From Neofusicoccum parvum (lineage: Eukaryota; Ascomycota; Dothideomycetes; Botryosphaeriales; Botryosphaeriaceae), in NCBI GenBank assembly GCA_020912385.1, contig CP087208.1, positions 1,116,001 to 1,180,000 of the forward strand: a stretch of DNA of 64,000 bases. The letters run 5' to 3'. This document shows, in pieces, positions 34,832-44,747 of the stretch. The first letter of the stretch is position 1. Each line of letters begins with the position of its first letter. A program made the translations under genes and the position numbers. The notes beneath the pieces are model-generated. The model made no database searches and had not been told where the DNA came from. It saw only the letters and a list, made by a program, of their open reading frames with translations.

Positions 34832-36268
34832 ATGCATTTCCTGCAGTCCTCTTATCTCGTTGGCGCTGCTGCTCTGGCGGGCGCGGTGGCCGTTCCTGCC
34901 CCGGTTCCTGATGTTCCTGTGGTGGTTGCAGACATTCCCACCCCCAGCGTTCTCGGCGCTGATCCCACGGTGTACTCTTCCACCGCTTCATCTATCAACG
35001 CGGAAACGGTGACGGCTGTTGCCACTGGCACGACTGACACCGCCATGGCGACCGCAATCGGAGCTCCCACTGTTCCTGCTGCCGCTTTCACCATCGATCC
35101 TTCGATGGTTCAGCATGCTACCAACCTGCCAAGCAGTCTCCCGCCTTCCATCCTCTCGCAGATCTCTGCAGCGGTTCCTACGGACTCGGCTTCGGCAGCT
35201 GCACTGCGCTCGGCCATTGCGGCATTGCCTTCGGGTGCACTTCCAGCGCAGCTTGCGAGTTTGGCCTCAAACCTCCTCCCTGCTCCCTCCTCCGGAAGCA
35301 AAGTCAAGCGCATTACGGAGGATCCCGCTGCCAAATGCACGAGGACCGGCTGGGACTGCTGCCAGCTCCCAGTAGGCCATGCTTTCTCAGCGACTTCTCC
35401 GGACACTGCGGAAGCCTTCTTGGCCAACGGCGCCTTCTCCACGGCGGCCACCGGAAGCGCGGCATCGGCACCTGCCCAGTACTCCAAAGTGTTTACGGGC
35501 CTCCAGGGTGCCACGCAACAGGCTGGATATCGTGGCGTGTACACCTTGGACAGCTACTCAGCCAGCGATTGTGCCGCACACTGCAATAACGACCCATGGT
35601 GCATGGCGTTCAACCTGTACGTCGAACGCGACCCCACGATCCGTCCGGACTACCCCGAGCAAGGTGTCTGCAGCAACCCTGCTTCGACTGCCATTGTTAA
35701 ATGCACGCTCTACGGCTATCCGATCTCGGACACCACCGCAACGAACACTGGCCAGTGGCAAGGAGGATTCCACGTGGTTATTGCTGGCTCGAACGGATAC
35801 AACAAGATCCTTAGCCCTCCAGCTGCTCAGCCCAACTTCAATGGCCCTCTCGGGTCTAACGGCAATGCCCTTCCCGGTGCGATCGAGAATCTGAACAAGT
35901 ACTACCTGTACGAATTCTACACCGGGCCTTTCGACCCGGCCTACTGCGCAAGTGGGTGCCAGGCCAATACGGCTTACAACAAGGCGCACCTGCGTGACTC
36001 GAACGGCTGGTACACTGCTTGCAACGCTTTCAACGCCTATGTGCTGTACGCCGATGGCGAGGCGAAGGGTACAACCTGTGCCTACTACAGCGACACCCTT
36101 ACCGACTGGGACCTCAGGAATCAAGCAACGAACGTTGGGCAGTACCAAGGAAACGTTCATATTACAGTTGGGCAGTCATACGTGTACAACCTGGCTGTAT
36201 GGGACAACGGCGCCTACACTGGATTTCCTACCTGCAATGGGGTTCATGCTTCCCCTTTGTGTGATTAG
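34832..36268 (+). CDS. Secreted protein with propeptide and Cys-rich repeat-like domains, unknown function
   Basis: Intronless, 478 residues. Signal peptide MHFLQSSYLVGAAALAGAVA, then an Ala/Thr/Pro/Ser-rich stretch to about residue 155 that ends in SGSKVKR (Lys159-Arg160 region), a Kex2 processing site, so the mature protein probably begins at ITEDPAAKC. The mature part contains two similar halves: YSASDCAAHCNNDPWCMAFNLY...CTLYGYPI...WQGGFHVVIAGSNGYN, and DPAYCASGCQANTAY...YTACNAFNAYVLY...CAYYSDTL...YQGNVHITVGQSYVYN. Each half has a C..C...(A)CNAFN...C pattern that recalls PAN/apple-type disulphide modules. Conserved proteins of this kind are widespread in Pezizomycotina, abundant in cell walls and secretomes, and not functionally defined. 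A TATA box lies 91 bases upstream. No catalytic motif seen. Confidence 0.8.
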   Translation: MHFLQSSYLVGAAALAGAVAVPAPVPDVPVVVADIPTPSVLGADPTVYSSTASSINAETVTAVATGTTDTAMATAIGAPTVPAAAFTIDPSMVQHATNLPSSLPPSILSQISAAVPTDSASAAALRSAIAALPSGALPAQLASLASNLLPAPSSGSKVKRITEDPAAKCTRTGWDCCQLPVGHAFSATSPDTAEAFLANGAFSTAATGSAASAPAQYSKVFTGLQGATQQAGYRGVYTLDSYSASDCAAHCNNDPWCMAFNLYVERDPTIRPDYPEQGVCSNPASTAIVKCTLYGYPISDTTATNTGQWQGGFHVVIAGSNGYNKILSPPAAQPNFNGPLGSNGNALPGAIENLNKYYLYEFYTGPFDPAYCASGCQANTAYNKAHLRDSNGWYTACNAFNAYVLYADGEAKGTTCAYYSDTLTDWDLRNQATNVGQYQGNVHITVGQSYVYNLAVWDNGAYTGFPTCNGVHASPLCD

Positions 36269-36774
36269 GTCGAGCAGACGTTGGAATACGTCTGACGAAA
36301 ATCCGCCAAACTGCCCGAGACCCATAGGCCTCTATTCTATAATTTATAATGTCCATCTTGCCTTGCCAACTGAAAGTGCTTCTACTGTGTTTTATCAGCC
36401 TATGCAATACCTGCTTTGTCGTAAAATACGCCCAGTTCCTCCGCAAAGTATACAACCGCCCACGTGCTTTATCTGTTCTCGAACTCCAAACTGTTGTCAG
36501 AGAAATTTCATGATTGCTAGACACGTTCAAGCAATGCTCACTGAGCACTATTCCATAGGCTCCCTGTTTCCGGCAAATCACGTGGTCGGACGGCAAGCCG
36601 AAGCCAGCGCGGTCCGCGCGGTCCGCTGGACACGGCGGACCGCTCTGCATTTTTCGAAGGTACCTAGGCACCCCACAACCCCCACTTCTCTTACACTCCC
36701 ACCGCGCTCCGGAGACGCACAGCCATACAATCACCTCCACCTCATCACGTCAGTCCTGCCGCGACCCGGAGCCC
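36269..36774. other. Intergenic, 0.5 kb, promoter of the Zn2Cys6 gene
   Basis: No gene. Contains the inverted/direct GCGGTCCGC array (36609-36643) about 130-165 bases upstream of the regulator start codon. Confidence 0.5.
36609..36643 (+). promoter_or_regulatory. Candidate Zn2Cys6 binding array: GCGGTCCGC twice direct, once inverted
   Basis: GCGGTCCGC occurs back to back at 36609-36617 and 36618-36626, and its reverse complement GCGGACCGC at 36635-36643 after an 8-bp spacer. Each copy is itself a CGG-N-CCG dyad, the kind of site bound by binuclear zinc-cluster dimers. It lies in the promoter of just such a regulator, which suggests autoregulation; the same motif appears upstream of the neighbouring enzymes. 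Confidence 0.6.
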
Positions 36775-38390
36775 ATGTCTTCACCGAGTGCTGCGCGTGT
36801 TCAACGCATCGCGCGCGTCCGGACGGGTTGTCTGAAATGCCGTCTTCGAAAAAAGAAGTGCGACGAGCGAAAGCCGACTTGTCGCGCGTGTGAGCGCAAT
36901 AACTTTACCTGCAGATGGCCTTCGAACACCTCAGCAGCCGGCCATGTTAGCCGTCAAGGCGGTGCGTCTGCCAACCAGGTGTCTGCCACGTCCTCCCCGG
37001 CGCTTCGCACAGGTGCAGGCCTTCCAGCCCTGGGCTCTGTCAGTGACGAAGAGCCACTGAGGTCCGCATTGCTCTTAGACGCGGAACTGGACTTCGATTT
37101 TGTGGCAGGTGGCAGCCTCCTTGATAACAGCCCAATACTGGAGCATATTCCACCCGTAGACCTTGCTTGCATCAATGCCAATCCCACCGTGCGGCCGTCG
37201 GGAGGGGCACTGGACGCCAAACAAGCCGCGCTTCTTGAATACTATCTCTACCGGACTGCAGAAAGCATGTCGAATGGTTTCCTCTCCGCCAACCCATTCA
37301 TTACATTGCTTATTCCGGCTGCATTTACGAGTGATCTGGTTCTTCAGTTGATCCTCGCCCAGAGCGCCACCCATCGCACCGCCCAGCAAATTGATGCAGA
37401 ACCGGACACTTCGAACCTGCTATACGCCCGATCCACACATCAGATACAGTATTTGATTAACGGCTATGACGCAAGTCAAGACTCAGAAGCCTTGCCTCTG
37501 GCGCTCGGAACTCTGATCATGTGCTACACTGAAGTACGTCAACCCATCCCTTGACACACTAGCCCATCACGCTGAACTTTGCTTAGACTGCAAGAGGTGA
37601 CATTGACGGAATGCTTTTCGACCATCTACTCTCATGTCCCGCCATCTTGATCCAGTGCTTCAAAGGAGCATGCGGCGATTCCATGCGAGACTTCCTGATT
37701 GAATACTACTTCTACACCGCATCCGTCAGCATGATATCCGTTGACGCCTCACTCGGCTCGCCATGCATGCTTCACCCGGACTTGGAACAACGAGCCGCGG
37801 CTCTGGCAGCTTCGGGCTACTCGGGCACTCTGTGTGGGTGCTGGTTAGATATACTACTGGTCATCCCTAAGATTTCGCACTTCGGACGGGAGTTGCAACA
37901 GAACGGCTTATCGGCAGAGACAATGGCGCATTACACATCTCTACATCGCCAGCTGCTCGAGTGGTCACCCAAGGCCGCCCCTGGCTCACAAGGCTGGGCC
38001 GTTGCCAAAACGTATTGTCATGCGGCGCTGCTCTATCTCTACACCGCAGTCGAGCCGCCAATACCTGGGCTTGCGGATCGTCACAACAAGCTGGTCCAGA
38101 AAACAGTTCAGCAGGCGCTGGAAGCTCTGTTGCCGCTGCCACCGTCTGCGCGAATCAATACGAGCCTTTGCTGGCCGCTTGCCGTCATTGGGTCCTGCCT
38201 GTTTGAAGAGGAGCAACAGGCATCGGTTCGAAGCTACCTACAAGCCATGTCGGCGTCACTCGGACTTGGCAATATTGCTCAGACCTTGCGGCTGCTTGAA
38301 TTCATGTGGGCCAGCGCGGGGAGAGATGCAGGTCCATGGTCAATATGCAATGCTATGCAGACTTATGGTATTTGGATTTCTTTTGCTTAG
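36775..38390 (+). CDS. Zn2Cys6 binuclear-cluster transcription factor
   Basis: Two exons (intron 37534-37586) encode 520 residues. The N-terminal DNA-binding domain is complete: Cys19, 22, 29, 36, 39 and 46 (C-x2-C-x6-C-x6-C-x2-C-x6-C) in TGCLKCRLRKKKCDERKPTC. Residues 60-150 are low-complexity linker. From about residue 150 to the end a helical middle homology region resembles the fungal-specific 'transcription factor domain 2' group (LLEYYLYRTAESMSNGF, LILAQSATHRTAQQIDAE, YFYTASVSMISVDASL). It should act in the nucleus as a pathway-specific activator. The promoter carries three copies of a CGG-N-CCG motif that recur upstream of the adjacent dehydrogenases and ligase, so I infer that it controls them and itself. 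It converges on the short-chain dehydrogenase with only 50 bases between stop codons. Confidence 0.88.
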
Positions 38391-38440
38391 GTGTGAAAGA
38401 AAAATACACTGTATCCTTAGCAATCAAACTCATGCCCTGC

Positions 38441-39438
38441 TTAGGCTGTGAGGTTGCGCGGTGCAGCGGTCGGTGGCCCCAGAGCAGTGACGTATGCCTT
38501 TGTTAGACCTCCGTCAACCACAAAATCGGTGGCATTCACGAAGCTGCTCTCATCGCTGGCGAGGAAGACGGCGGCATGAGCCTGCTCGACAGCCTCACCA
38601 AACCGACCGCTGGGAAAGTGCACTTCACGGCGGAAGCGTTTCTCTTGATCATCACCAAGAAATTCTTGCAGCATTGGTGTGCTAGATTGTGTAAGCCTAC
38701 GGGGTAGTAGTTAAGAAGTGGATAAGATGGGTTGCTTACTTCAGCGGCGCCGGGCACAATGAGTTGAAGCGAAAGCCTGTACAGCTGTCGTCAGCTGAAT
38801 CTCATATTTCTTGCGTGTGCGGAATAATACCTTCTCTAGCATGGACGATTGCCAACTCGCGGGTGAGTGCAAGCACCGCCCCTTTGCTGGCAGTGTATGC
38901 CAGTTGCGGTGTGGCACTGCCGACCAGTGCCACCATGCTAGCCGTGTTGATGATACTGCCGCTCTTTTTCCTGTGCTTCCTCAGGCTGCGTACAGCGTGT
39001 TTGCACCCATACCACACTCCTTTCACGTTGATACCCATCGTAAGATCCCAGATGGCGTCTGGGCATTCTTCCGCATCACCGTCGGCCGGATGCATGATTC
39101 CTGCGTTGTTGAACATGACATCCACACCACCCCAGGCATCAACTGCATCCAGCACCCTTGCAACGTCATCTTCCTTGGATACGTCTGCGACAATGGTGTC
39201 CACTTTGCCAGTCTGCTCTGCTCCGAGACTGTGCACCTTGGCGAGAGCCTTCTCGAGCGCCTGAGCAGAGATGTCCGTCATAAGGACAGAAGCGCCTTCT
39301 TGCAGCATTAGCATGGTCGTTTCCAACCCAACCCCTCTACACTGTTTCAGCTTTCTACAGATGGTTTGCCCTTGCATGGAATTCTTACCCGGCCGCGCCC
39401 GTAACAATGGCGTTCTTCCCTGCAAGCCTTCCGACCAT
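38441..39438 (-). CDS. Short-chain dehydrogenase/reductase (classical SDR)
   Basis: Four exons (introns 38682-38739, 38777-38830, 39337-39388) encode 277 residues. The short first exon supplies the ATG at 39438 and the start MVGRLAGKNAIVTGAAG, completing the cofactor motif TGAAGGVG (13-20). Asp38 after the second strand (LMTD) favours NAD(H). FNNAGI (92-97) is the NNAG motif, Ser150 in NTASM, and Tyr164-x3-Lys168 in LAYTASKGA form the catalytic set. The C-terminal exons hold REGFRFNSLCPAPLNTPML and ASDESSFVNATDFVVDGGL, both standard. It oxidises or reduces an alcohol/carbonyl; substrate unknown. A CGGACCGC site lies about 155 bases upstream of its start codon, and it sits between the regulator and the aldehyde dehydrogenase, so co-regulation is likely. 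Confidence 0.88.
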
Positions 39439-39990
39439 TTTGAAGATTGTTGGAGAACTTTCGAGTAGTCGAGGGGGGAACGCGAGACGTGTGCTACAGG
39501 AAGAGCTTGGATGGTCGAGCCATCTATCACTGCGGTTTATTTATTTCTGCTTTCATGCTCCGAGTCCGCGGCTATGGATCTTGTTGGAATCTCGGACCGC
39601 GCTATGGAGAGCCAGCTCCGCGCGTACCGCGATGCATGGAATATCTACGTCACTGATGTATGCGGATCTCCGTAGAAGTGGGTGGCCAAGGAAAGAATGC
39701 AATGCATGGATGACTTCCCGGACCACTGAGCTGGCCCGGCGAGATCAAATCAAAATTTTCGTATAGTCTACCAACCCGCTTTTTGAGGACTGCATGCAAA
39801 TAGGAGGGCTTGGTCATGATACACTGGAAATATCTGATTGAACAACATGAAAAATTCTCTGGTCTCACAAGTTGGCAACTTCTTGTTCCTACGATGCACA
39901 GCCATTTCTATTTAAGCTGTCTGGGAGTCCATGGATGAGTGAAAAGAAAAATTTTTAGACTTCAGAATACCCCACTGTGTACTAGAAATC
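39439..39990. other. Intergenic, 0.55 kb
   Basis: Promoter of the SDR (which reads leftward) and 3' flank of the aldehyde dehydrogenase. Contains a cluster motif at 39593-39600. No gene supported; frames on the plus strand here are short. Confidence 0.5.
39593..39600 (-). promoter_or_regulatory. CGGTCCGC-type motif upstream of the SDR
   Basis: Plus strand CGGACCGC (minus strand GCGGTCCG), about 155 bases upstream of the SDR ATG. Same 8-mer as in the regulator and aldehyde dehydrogenase/ligase promoters. Confidence 0.5.
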
Positions 39991-41535
39991 TTAGGCTTGG
40001 GTCTCTTTGATGTGGTAGCTCTTCAGCTTGAAGAACGCATCAAAACCGCACGGCCCGAGAGTGCAGCCCAGACCAGAGTTCTTCCATCCCGTCCAAGCCA
40101 AGTCCTGTATAGTTGTTAGCCCCATTACACATCGAAGGTGGGGGGCACATACTGGGTTCGGGTAATCGCAGCGGTTGATGAAGACCGTTCCAGCGTCAAG
40201 CTTTTGGACAATCGCCTCACCGGCTTCAATGTCCTTGGTCCACACACTCGCCGACAGACCATGATCACCATCGTTCATAAGAGTGATTACCTCTTCATCC
40301 GAAGCCACCCTGGCGATCGGGATGACTGGCCCGAAGGTCTCCTCCTTCATGACGCGCATGCTGTGGTCGACGTTGACGATGACCCTCGGCGAAACGTAAT
40401 TACCCTTGCGTGGAGCTTTGAATGAGATGTTCGCGGGGGTGTAATCACTGGCGCCCTTGCTCAAGGCATCTTCAACGTGCTCCTTGATTGCCTTTGCAGC
40501 GGCTTCGGAGATTACAGGGCCGACGTTGGTAGACTCGTCAAAGGGGTCACCCATGCGGTATCTGCCAGTAAATCAGCAAGCGAGTTACGATTTGGAAGGA
40601 AATAATCACCCTGAGAGCTCTTTCTGCACCTCCTTGATGAAGCTGGTGTACACATCCGCATGTACGTAGACCCTCTCGACGGCACAGCAGCTCTGACCAG
40701 AGTTGAAAACAGCTCCGTCCACAATCTGAGCCGCTACGTATTCCAAATCGGCATCCGGTCGGACATACGCGGGATCATTGCCGCCTAGTTCCAACACGAG
40801 AGGCACGAGACGGCTGGCTGTAGCTTCACGCAGCTTGAGGCCGCCAGCAGTTGAGCCTGTGAACGTGATCAAGCCTATCTCAGGTAGCCCCACGATCTTC
40901 GAGAGTGTGTCTGGGCAGCCAGAATGGATGGATTGGACCACATTTGGCGGAAAGCCGGCTTCCCTGAAAATCTCAACCAGCCTCTCTGCTACAAGTGGAA
41001 TCTGCGGGGACGGCTTGAGGACGACAGTGTTCCCGGTGAGGAGAGCCGGGATGAGAGAGTTGACAACGATCAAATAAGGGAACTGAAGTCTAATATGAGC
41101 TCATCCAAATTCAGAACGGGCCCATGACGGCGGACTTACATTCCACGCAAAGACGAGTAGACACGGGCCGACAGGCTCCTTGCTGATCCAACGTTTGAAA
41201 CCCGCTTCGGGGATGCCCGGAATATCATCCAGAGCTTTTCTGCAAATGCTCAGCAAGTAAGCTGCGCGCTTCTGCATCGTGTCGATTTCCTTGGTACTGT
41301 AATTTATCGGACGTCCCATCTACATCGTCAACTCGCGTCCAAGGAGCTCCTTCCGATCGTGGATAATGCTCAAGGCCTTTTCGACAAGAGATTTTCGCCA
41401 AGACAATGAAGTTCTTCTGAACTCGAAGAAAGCATCTTTAGAGTCCGAGAAGATTTTACGAGCTTCATCGAGCGACACTTCTGGTCTCTCGACGACTTGC
41501 TCGTTTGTGGATGGAGAAATAGTCACGATGGCCAT
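39991..41535 (-). pseudogene. Aldehyde dehydrogenase with in-frame TAG (likely pseudogene)
   Basis: Four exons (introns 40105-40152, 40562-40609, 41083-41139), 463 codons from the ATG at 41535. The NAD(P)-dependent aldehyde dehydrogenase fold is complete apart from codon 72: the frame reads GRELTM-TAG-MGRPINYSTKE at 41320-41322, exactly where relatives have Gln in ELT.QMGRPI. A CAG-to-TAG change is the simplest cause, and no GT-AG intron can remove it. Catalytic residues are otherwise present: Glu230 (LVLELGGNDPAY) and Cys264 (NSGQSCCAVERVYV), with FTGSTAGG for cofactor. It resembles succinate-semialdehyde / aminobutyraldehyde-type enzymes. Either the strain has lost the enzyme, a re-initiated product from MGRPIN is made (lacking 72 residues), the codon is read through, or the base is a sequencing error. 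Divergent from the glutamine-synthetase-like gene, sharing a promoter with two cluster motifs. Confidence 0.85.
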
Positions 41536-41669
41536 GCTGGGCACCAAATGATGTGGTCGCCGGAGGTGGGAACCGAAAAGTTGAAAGGTGAAGAAGAAGA
41601 TGTGATTTCGTGCTTCCCTAAGATCATTACATGTTGTGTCGGCGTGTCGCATACATGGCGCGGCTGCCG

Positions 41670-41678
41670 GCGGTCCGC
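41670..41678 (+). promoter_or_regulatory. GCGGTCCGC motif in the divergent promoter
   Basis: Identical 9-mer to those at 36609 and 36618; the match to the second of these extends to 13 bases (GCGGTCCGCTGGA). About 135 bases from the aldehyde dehydrogenase start. Confidence 0.55.
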
Positions 41679-41855
41679 TGGAACCTGTACCGAATGCGCG
41701 GCGCAGGCGAAAAGCATGGCCCCCTAAAGAAGTGTGGAGATAACCTTTGAAAAGCTGGAAATTGTGGACTGACTGAGGACTACAGCTTATCGCGGGGGGC
41801 ATCGTCTCCGCATCGACCGCGCGCTCTTGTTGCGTAGCCGCGCGGGGCCCACCTT

Positions 41856-41863
41856 CGGTCCGC
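41856..41863 (+). promoter_or_regulatory. CGGTCCGC motif near the glutamine-synthetase-like gene
   Basis: CGGTCCGC in ttcggtccgcgctg, about 110 bases upstream of the ligase start codon. Confidence 0.5.
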
Positions 41864-41972
41864 GCTGTCGGCAACCGGATTTCGACAGGAGAACAAACAA
41901 CCCTATAGCCTCAAAGGACCAGCTAGCGGTCATAATCTTCTGTACATGCCATCATTTGCTGTTTATACAGTC

Positions 41973-43635
41973 ATGGCACGTCACCAAATCTCCCCGGAAA
42001 GTCTTGCTGACATACTCAAGCACGACACCAAGGTAAAGGTTGCAGGAATTGACGCTGATGGAGTTTTGCGTGGGAAGGTCATGTCCAAGTCCAAGTTCCT
42101 CTCAGTGGCGGCTAAGGGATTTGGGATGAGTTCTGCCATTTTCGGCTGGGACATGCACGACCAAACTTACGACACGGGCAACTCCATCACCTCGGAAGAG
42201 TTGGGCTTCGGTGACTTCATGGCAGTTGCAGACCTGAGCAGCTACCGCAAGACGCCATGGGAAGATGCTCTTCCTTTCTTTCTGGTTGATTTCTATAACA
42301 AGAGCAAAAGGGTTCCGGCGTGTCCCAGAGGCCTCTTAAAGTCTGTTCTAAGCCAACTTGCTAAGGGCGGTGCCCACGCACGCGCCGGGGGTGAGTGAGA
42401 CCATACTTGAATCTGCTGTTCTTTGCTGATGTGTGGTGTTCTTGGTGCAGTGGAGTTGGAATTCCTCAACTACATTTCCCCAAATCCACAGGGAACAGTG
42501 CGCTCCGGGCACATCGCGTCGTTTCTGCAAGAAAATCCACCGAGCAAGCTCCTGACTTTGACAGATGGAATGTTCGGGTACAGTGTGACACGCACCACAA
42601 TGAACAAGACCTATTTCCATTCTATATTTGACCAGAGCAAACTCTTTGACTGCGAATTGGAAGGCTGGCATACTGAGAGCGGACCCGGAGTTTTCGAAGC
42701 GGTATGAGCACGACCGCCGCACCTTGTCTCCCATGTCGCTGACGCTTTCATGCAAGGCGCTGCAAGCATCACCTGCAGACGAGATGGCGGATAAAGTTTC
42801 TCTTTTCAAGTATGTCTATTTGCCGTTTCCCTTCTGCTACAAAACTAATTGTATCCCTTGTGCCGCAAAGATACTGTGTAAAGTCCCTCGCCGCAGAGCA
42901 AGGAATAACGCCGTGCTTCATGGCAAAGCCCTCTGAGCATCTTCCCGGAAACTCAGGCCACATACATCTCTCGTTTTCGGATGGAGAAGGAAATAACCTC
43001 TTCGCACGAGACGACCTCGATCAAAGCGCATCATGGCGTGATATCCAAGGAATTTCAGATCTCGGCCGATACTTCCTTGCCGGCCTCCTCGAAGCTCTGC
43101 CAGACATCATGCCTCTGCTGGCGCCCACGATTAACTCGTACAAGCGCCTGGTGCCAAACTACTGGGCGCCCACGCACGTCAGCTGGGGGCTGGAGAACCG
43201 GATGGCTTCCATCAGGCTTGTTGCCCCTCCCGTCTGCTCGGCGTCCAACACGCGCTTCGAAATACGCATCGCCGGTGCGGATCTGCATCCGCATTACGCG
43301 CTTGCCGCGCTCATAGCTGCGGGATGGCGCGGTGTGAAGGCGAAGACTCCTCTACGCCTGCCGCCTTTGTCAGCGATGTCTCCCGGTAGCACTCTGGAGT
43401 ACTTGCCGTCGTCGTTGGAAAATGCGAATAGGCGATTCGCGGCGCGGGAAAGTGTTGCGAGGGCTCTTTTTGGAGACGAATTTGTGGACTTTTATGCTGC
43501 GACACGGGATCATGAGGTCGGGCTAAGCAAACGGGCAGTAACCGATTGGTGCGTAATCATATTATTGTATTATCGTGTTGCGCATCTAACTTCTACAACT
43601 CTAGGGAGTTCCGAAGGTATGTTGAGGTTGTGTAG
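41973..43635 (+). CDS. Glutamine-synthetase-family ligase (gamma-glutamyl-amine type)
   Basis: Five exons (introns 42391-42450, 42702-42756, 42810-42870, 43549-43604) encode about 476 residues from the ATG at 41973, preferred for its context; an upstream ATG at 41946 adds nine residues. Glutamine synthetase landmarks are in order: N-terminal beta-grasp with VAGIDADGVLRGKVMSKSKF, the metal-binding Glu in VELEFLNYISPNP, PGNSGHIHLSF (ATP/metal His), TINSYKRLVPNYWAPTH (the glutamate/ATP Arg region), SNTRFEIRIAGADLHPHYAL. Its wording is that of the FluG/PuuA-like branch rather than the housekeeping enzyme, so gamma-glutamylation of an amine is likelier than glutamine synthesis. Divergently paired with an aldehyde dehydrogenase, which fits a gamma-glutamyl-amine route. 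The last exon (9 codons) overlaps the tail of the esterase on the other strand. Confidence 0.82.
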
Positions 43636-44747
43636 GGCGCGCGGCGGAGAGATTGGTGGCGTTGGCGAGGGGATGGAATTGTTGGAAGTTTTGCTCTTGA
43701 AACTCAGATGGGAGAGAAGAGCGCCACATTGGAGATTGTACAACAGCTTGCTGGATGAGAGGGATATTGGTGTTTTCGGAAGCGGTCGCGTGTTGCGTGA
43801 TGGAACCGCTGAGGGCGGATTCGCCCATCACGGTAACGCGGTTCTTGTCGCCGCCAAAGAGGTGGATCTTGTCTTGTACCCACTGGAGGGCCATACGCTG
43901 ATCAAGGAGCCCGAGGTTTGCGGTGACGTTCTCCTTTCCTTTAAATGATGGCGCCGAAACCGATCCCAAGGTACCGAGGCGGTAATTGATGGAAACAAAA
44001 ATGATGTCGTAAGAGGGGTCCTTTATCTGGCTGCGCTTCAAGATGCTGGTCGGTTCGCCCAAAAGGGCCTTGGAACCAGTGGTGTAACCTCCGCCTGGGC
44101 TTTGTGTTAGATGAAGAATCTCGAAAAAAACATGAAGGGCGTGGTACCGTGAATCCAGACGATAACGGGTGCACCTTGACTCTCGCCCCGGTCGATGTCC
44201 TTTCGCCGTTCGAAAGCACTTTTTGGTGCAAAAACATCCAGGAACAGACAATCTTCAGTCTCAAGAAGGCCTTTTTGGATAGTTCCGAATTGGTTCGGCA
44301 CGGTCAAGGTATTTGGGGCGGTTCCACTGGCCGGCTTTTGCAGAATCCATTGGGTGGTGCTTGATTGCCATGTTGCTACATCCTGAGGACAGATCCGGGA
44401 TGAGCGTTCTTCCTGCAGAAAAGCTCTGTTCTCGATTGGAGGCACAGGTGGTCTGAATCGGAGATCGGCAAGAGGCGGAGCAGCGTATCTAATATCGGAA
44501 AAGTTGTAGTAGCCTACGGGATGCTGTGCGTAAAAGGTGATGCGTAAGCTTGAGTAATTTCAGGAACGCCAGAGAGATGTTAGGCCTGTGCCTGTCTTAC
44601 GTTAAATTGAGAAGCTCGGTAAGACTCATATCCAAGGTCAACGATGGGCAGGGAAAAGAGGATATACCAGGCATAAGCGAAGCCGATAAGCGGCGCCAGC
44701 AGAGCGCAGCAGGTCATGGCCTCTGAGGGCCGCATCATGGGAGACAT
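43601..44747 (-). pseudogene. Type-B carboxylesterase, C-terminally truncated
   Basis: Three exons (introns 44095-44147, 44524-44600) give only 338 residues; the family is normally 520-600. The start at 44747 gives an N-terminal membrane or signal helix (CALLAPLIGFAYAWYILFSL), then VDLGYESY, NFSDIRYAAPPLADLRFRPP, ETEDCLFLDVFAP, the oxyanion loop WIHGGGYTTGS and the nucleophile elbow GESALSGSI (Ser267). The frame then ends at a TAG (43601-43603) soon after VVQSPMWRSSLPSEF. The second half, with the catalytic Glu/Asp and His, is absent: the space is occupied by the converging glutamine-synthetase-like gene, whose last exon (43605-43635) overlaps the esterase tail. The product would lack the triad and is unlikely to be active. 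Deletion or rearrangement at this boundary is the likely cause. Confidence 0.75.

Larger units (their letters stand above)
41536..41972. other. Divergent promoter between aldehyde dehydrogenase and glutamine-synthetase-like gene
   Basis: 437 bases feeding both genes. Two CGG-N-CCG motifs lie inside (41670-41678, 41856-41863). No gene. Confidence 0.6.
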
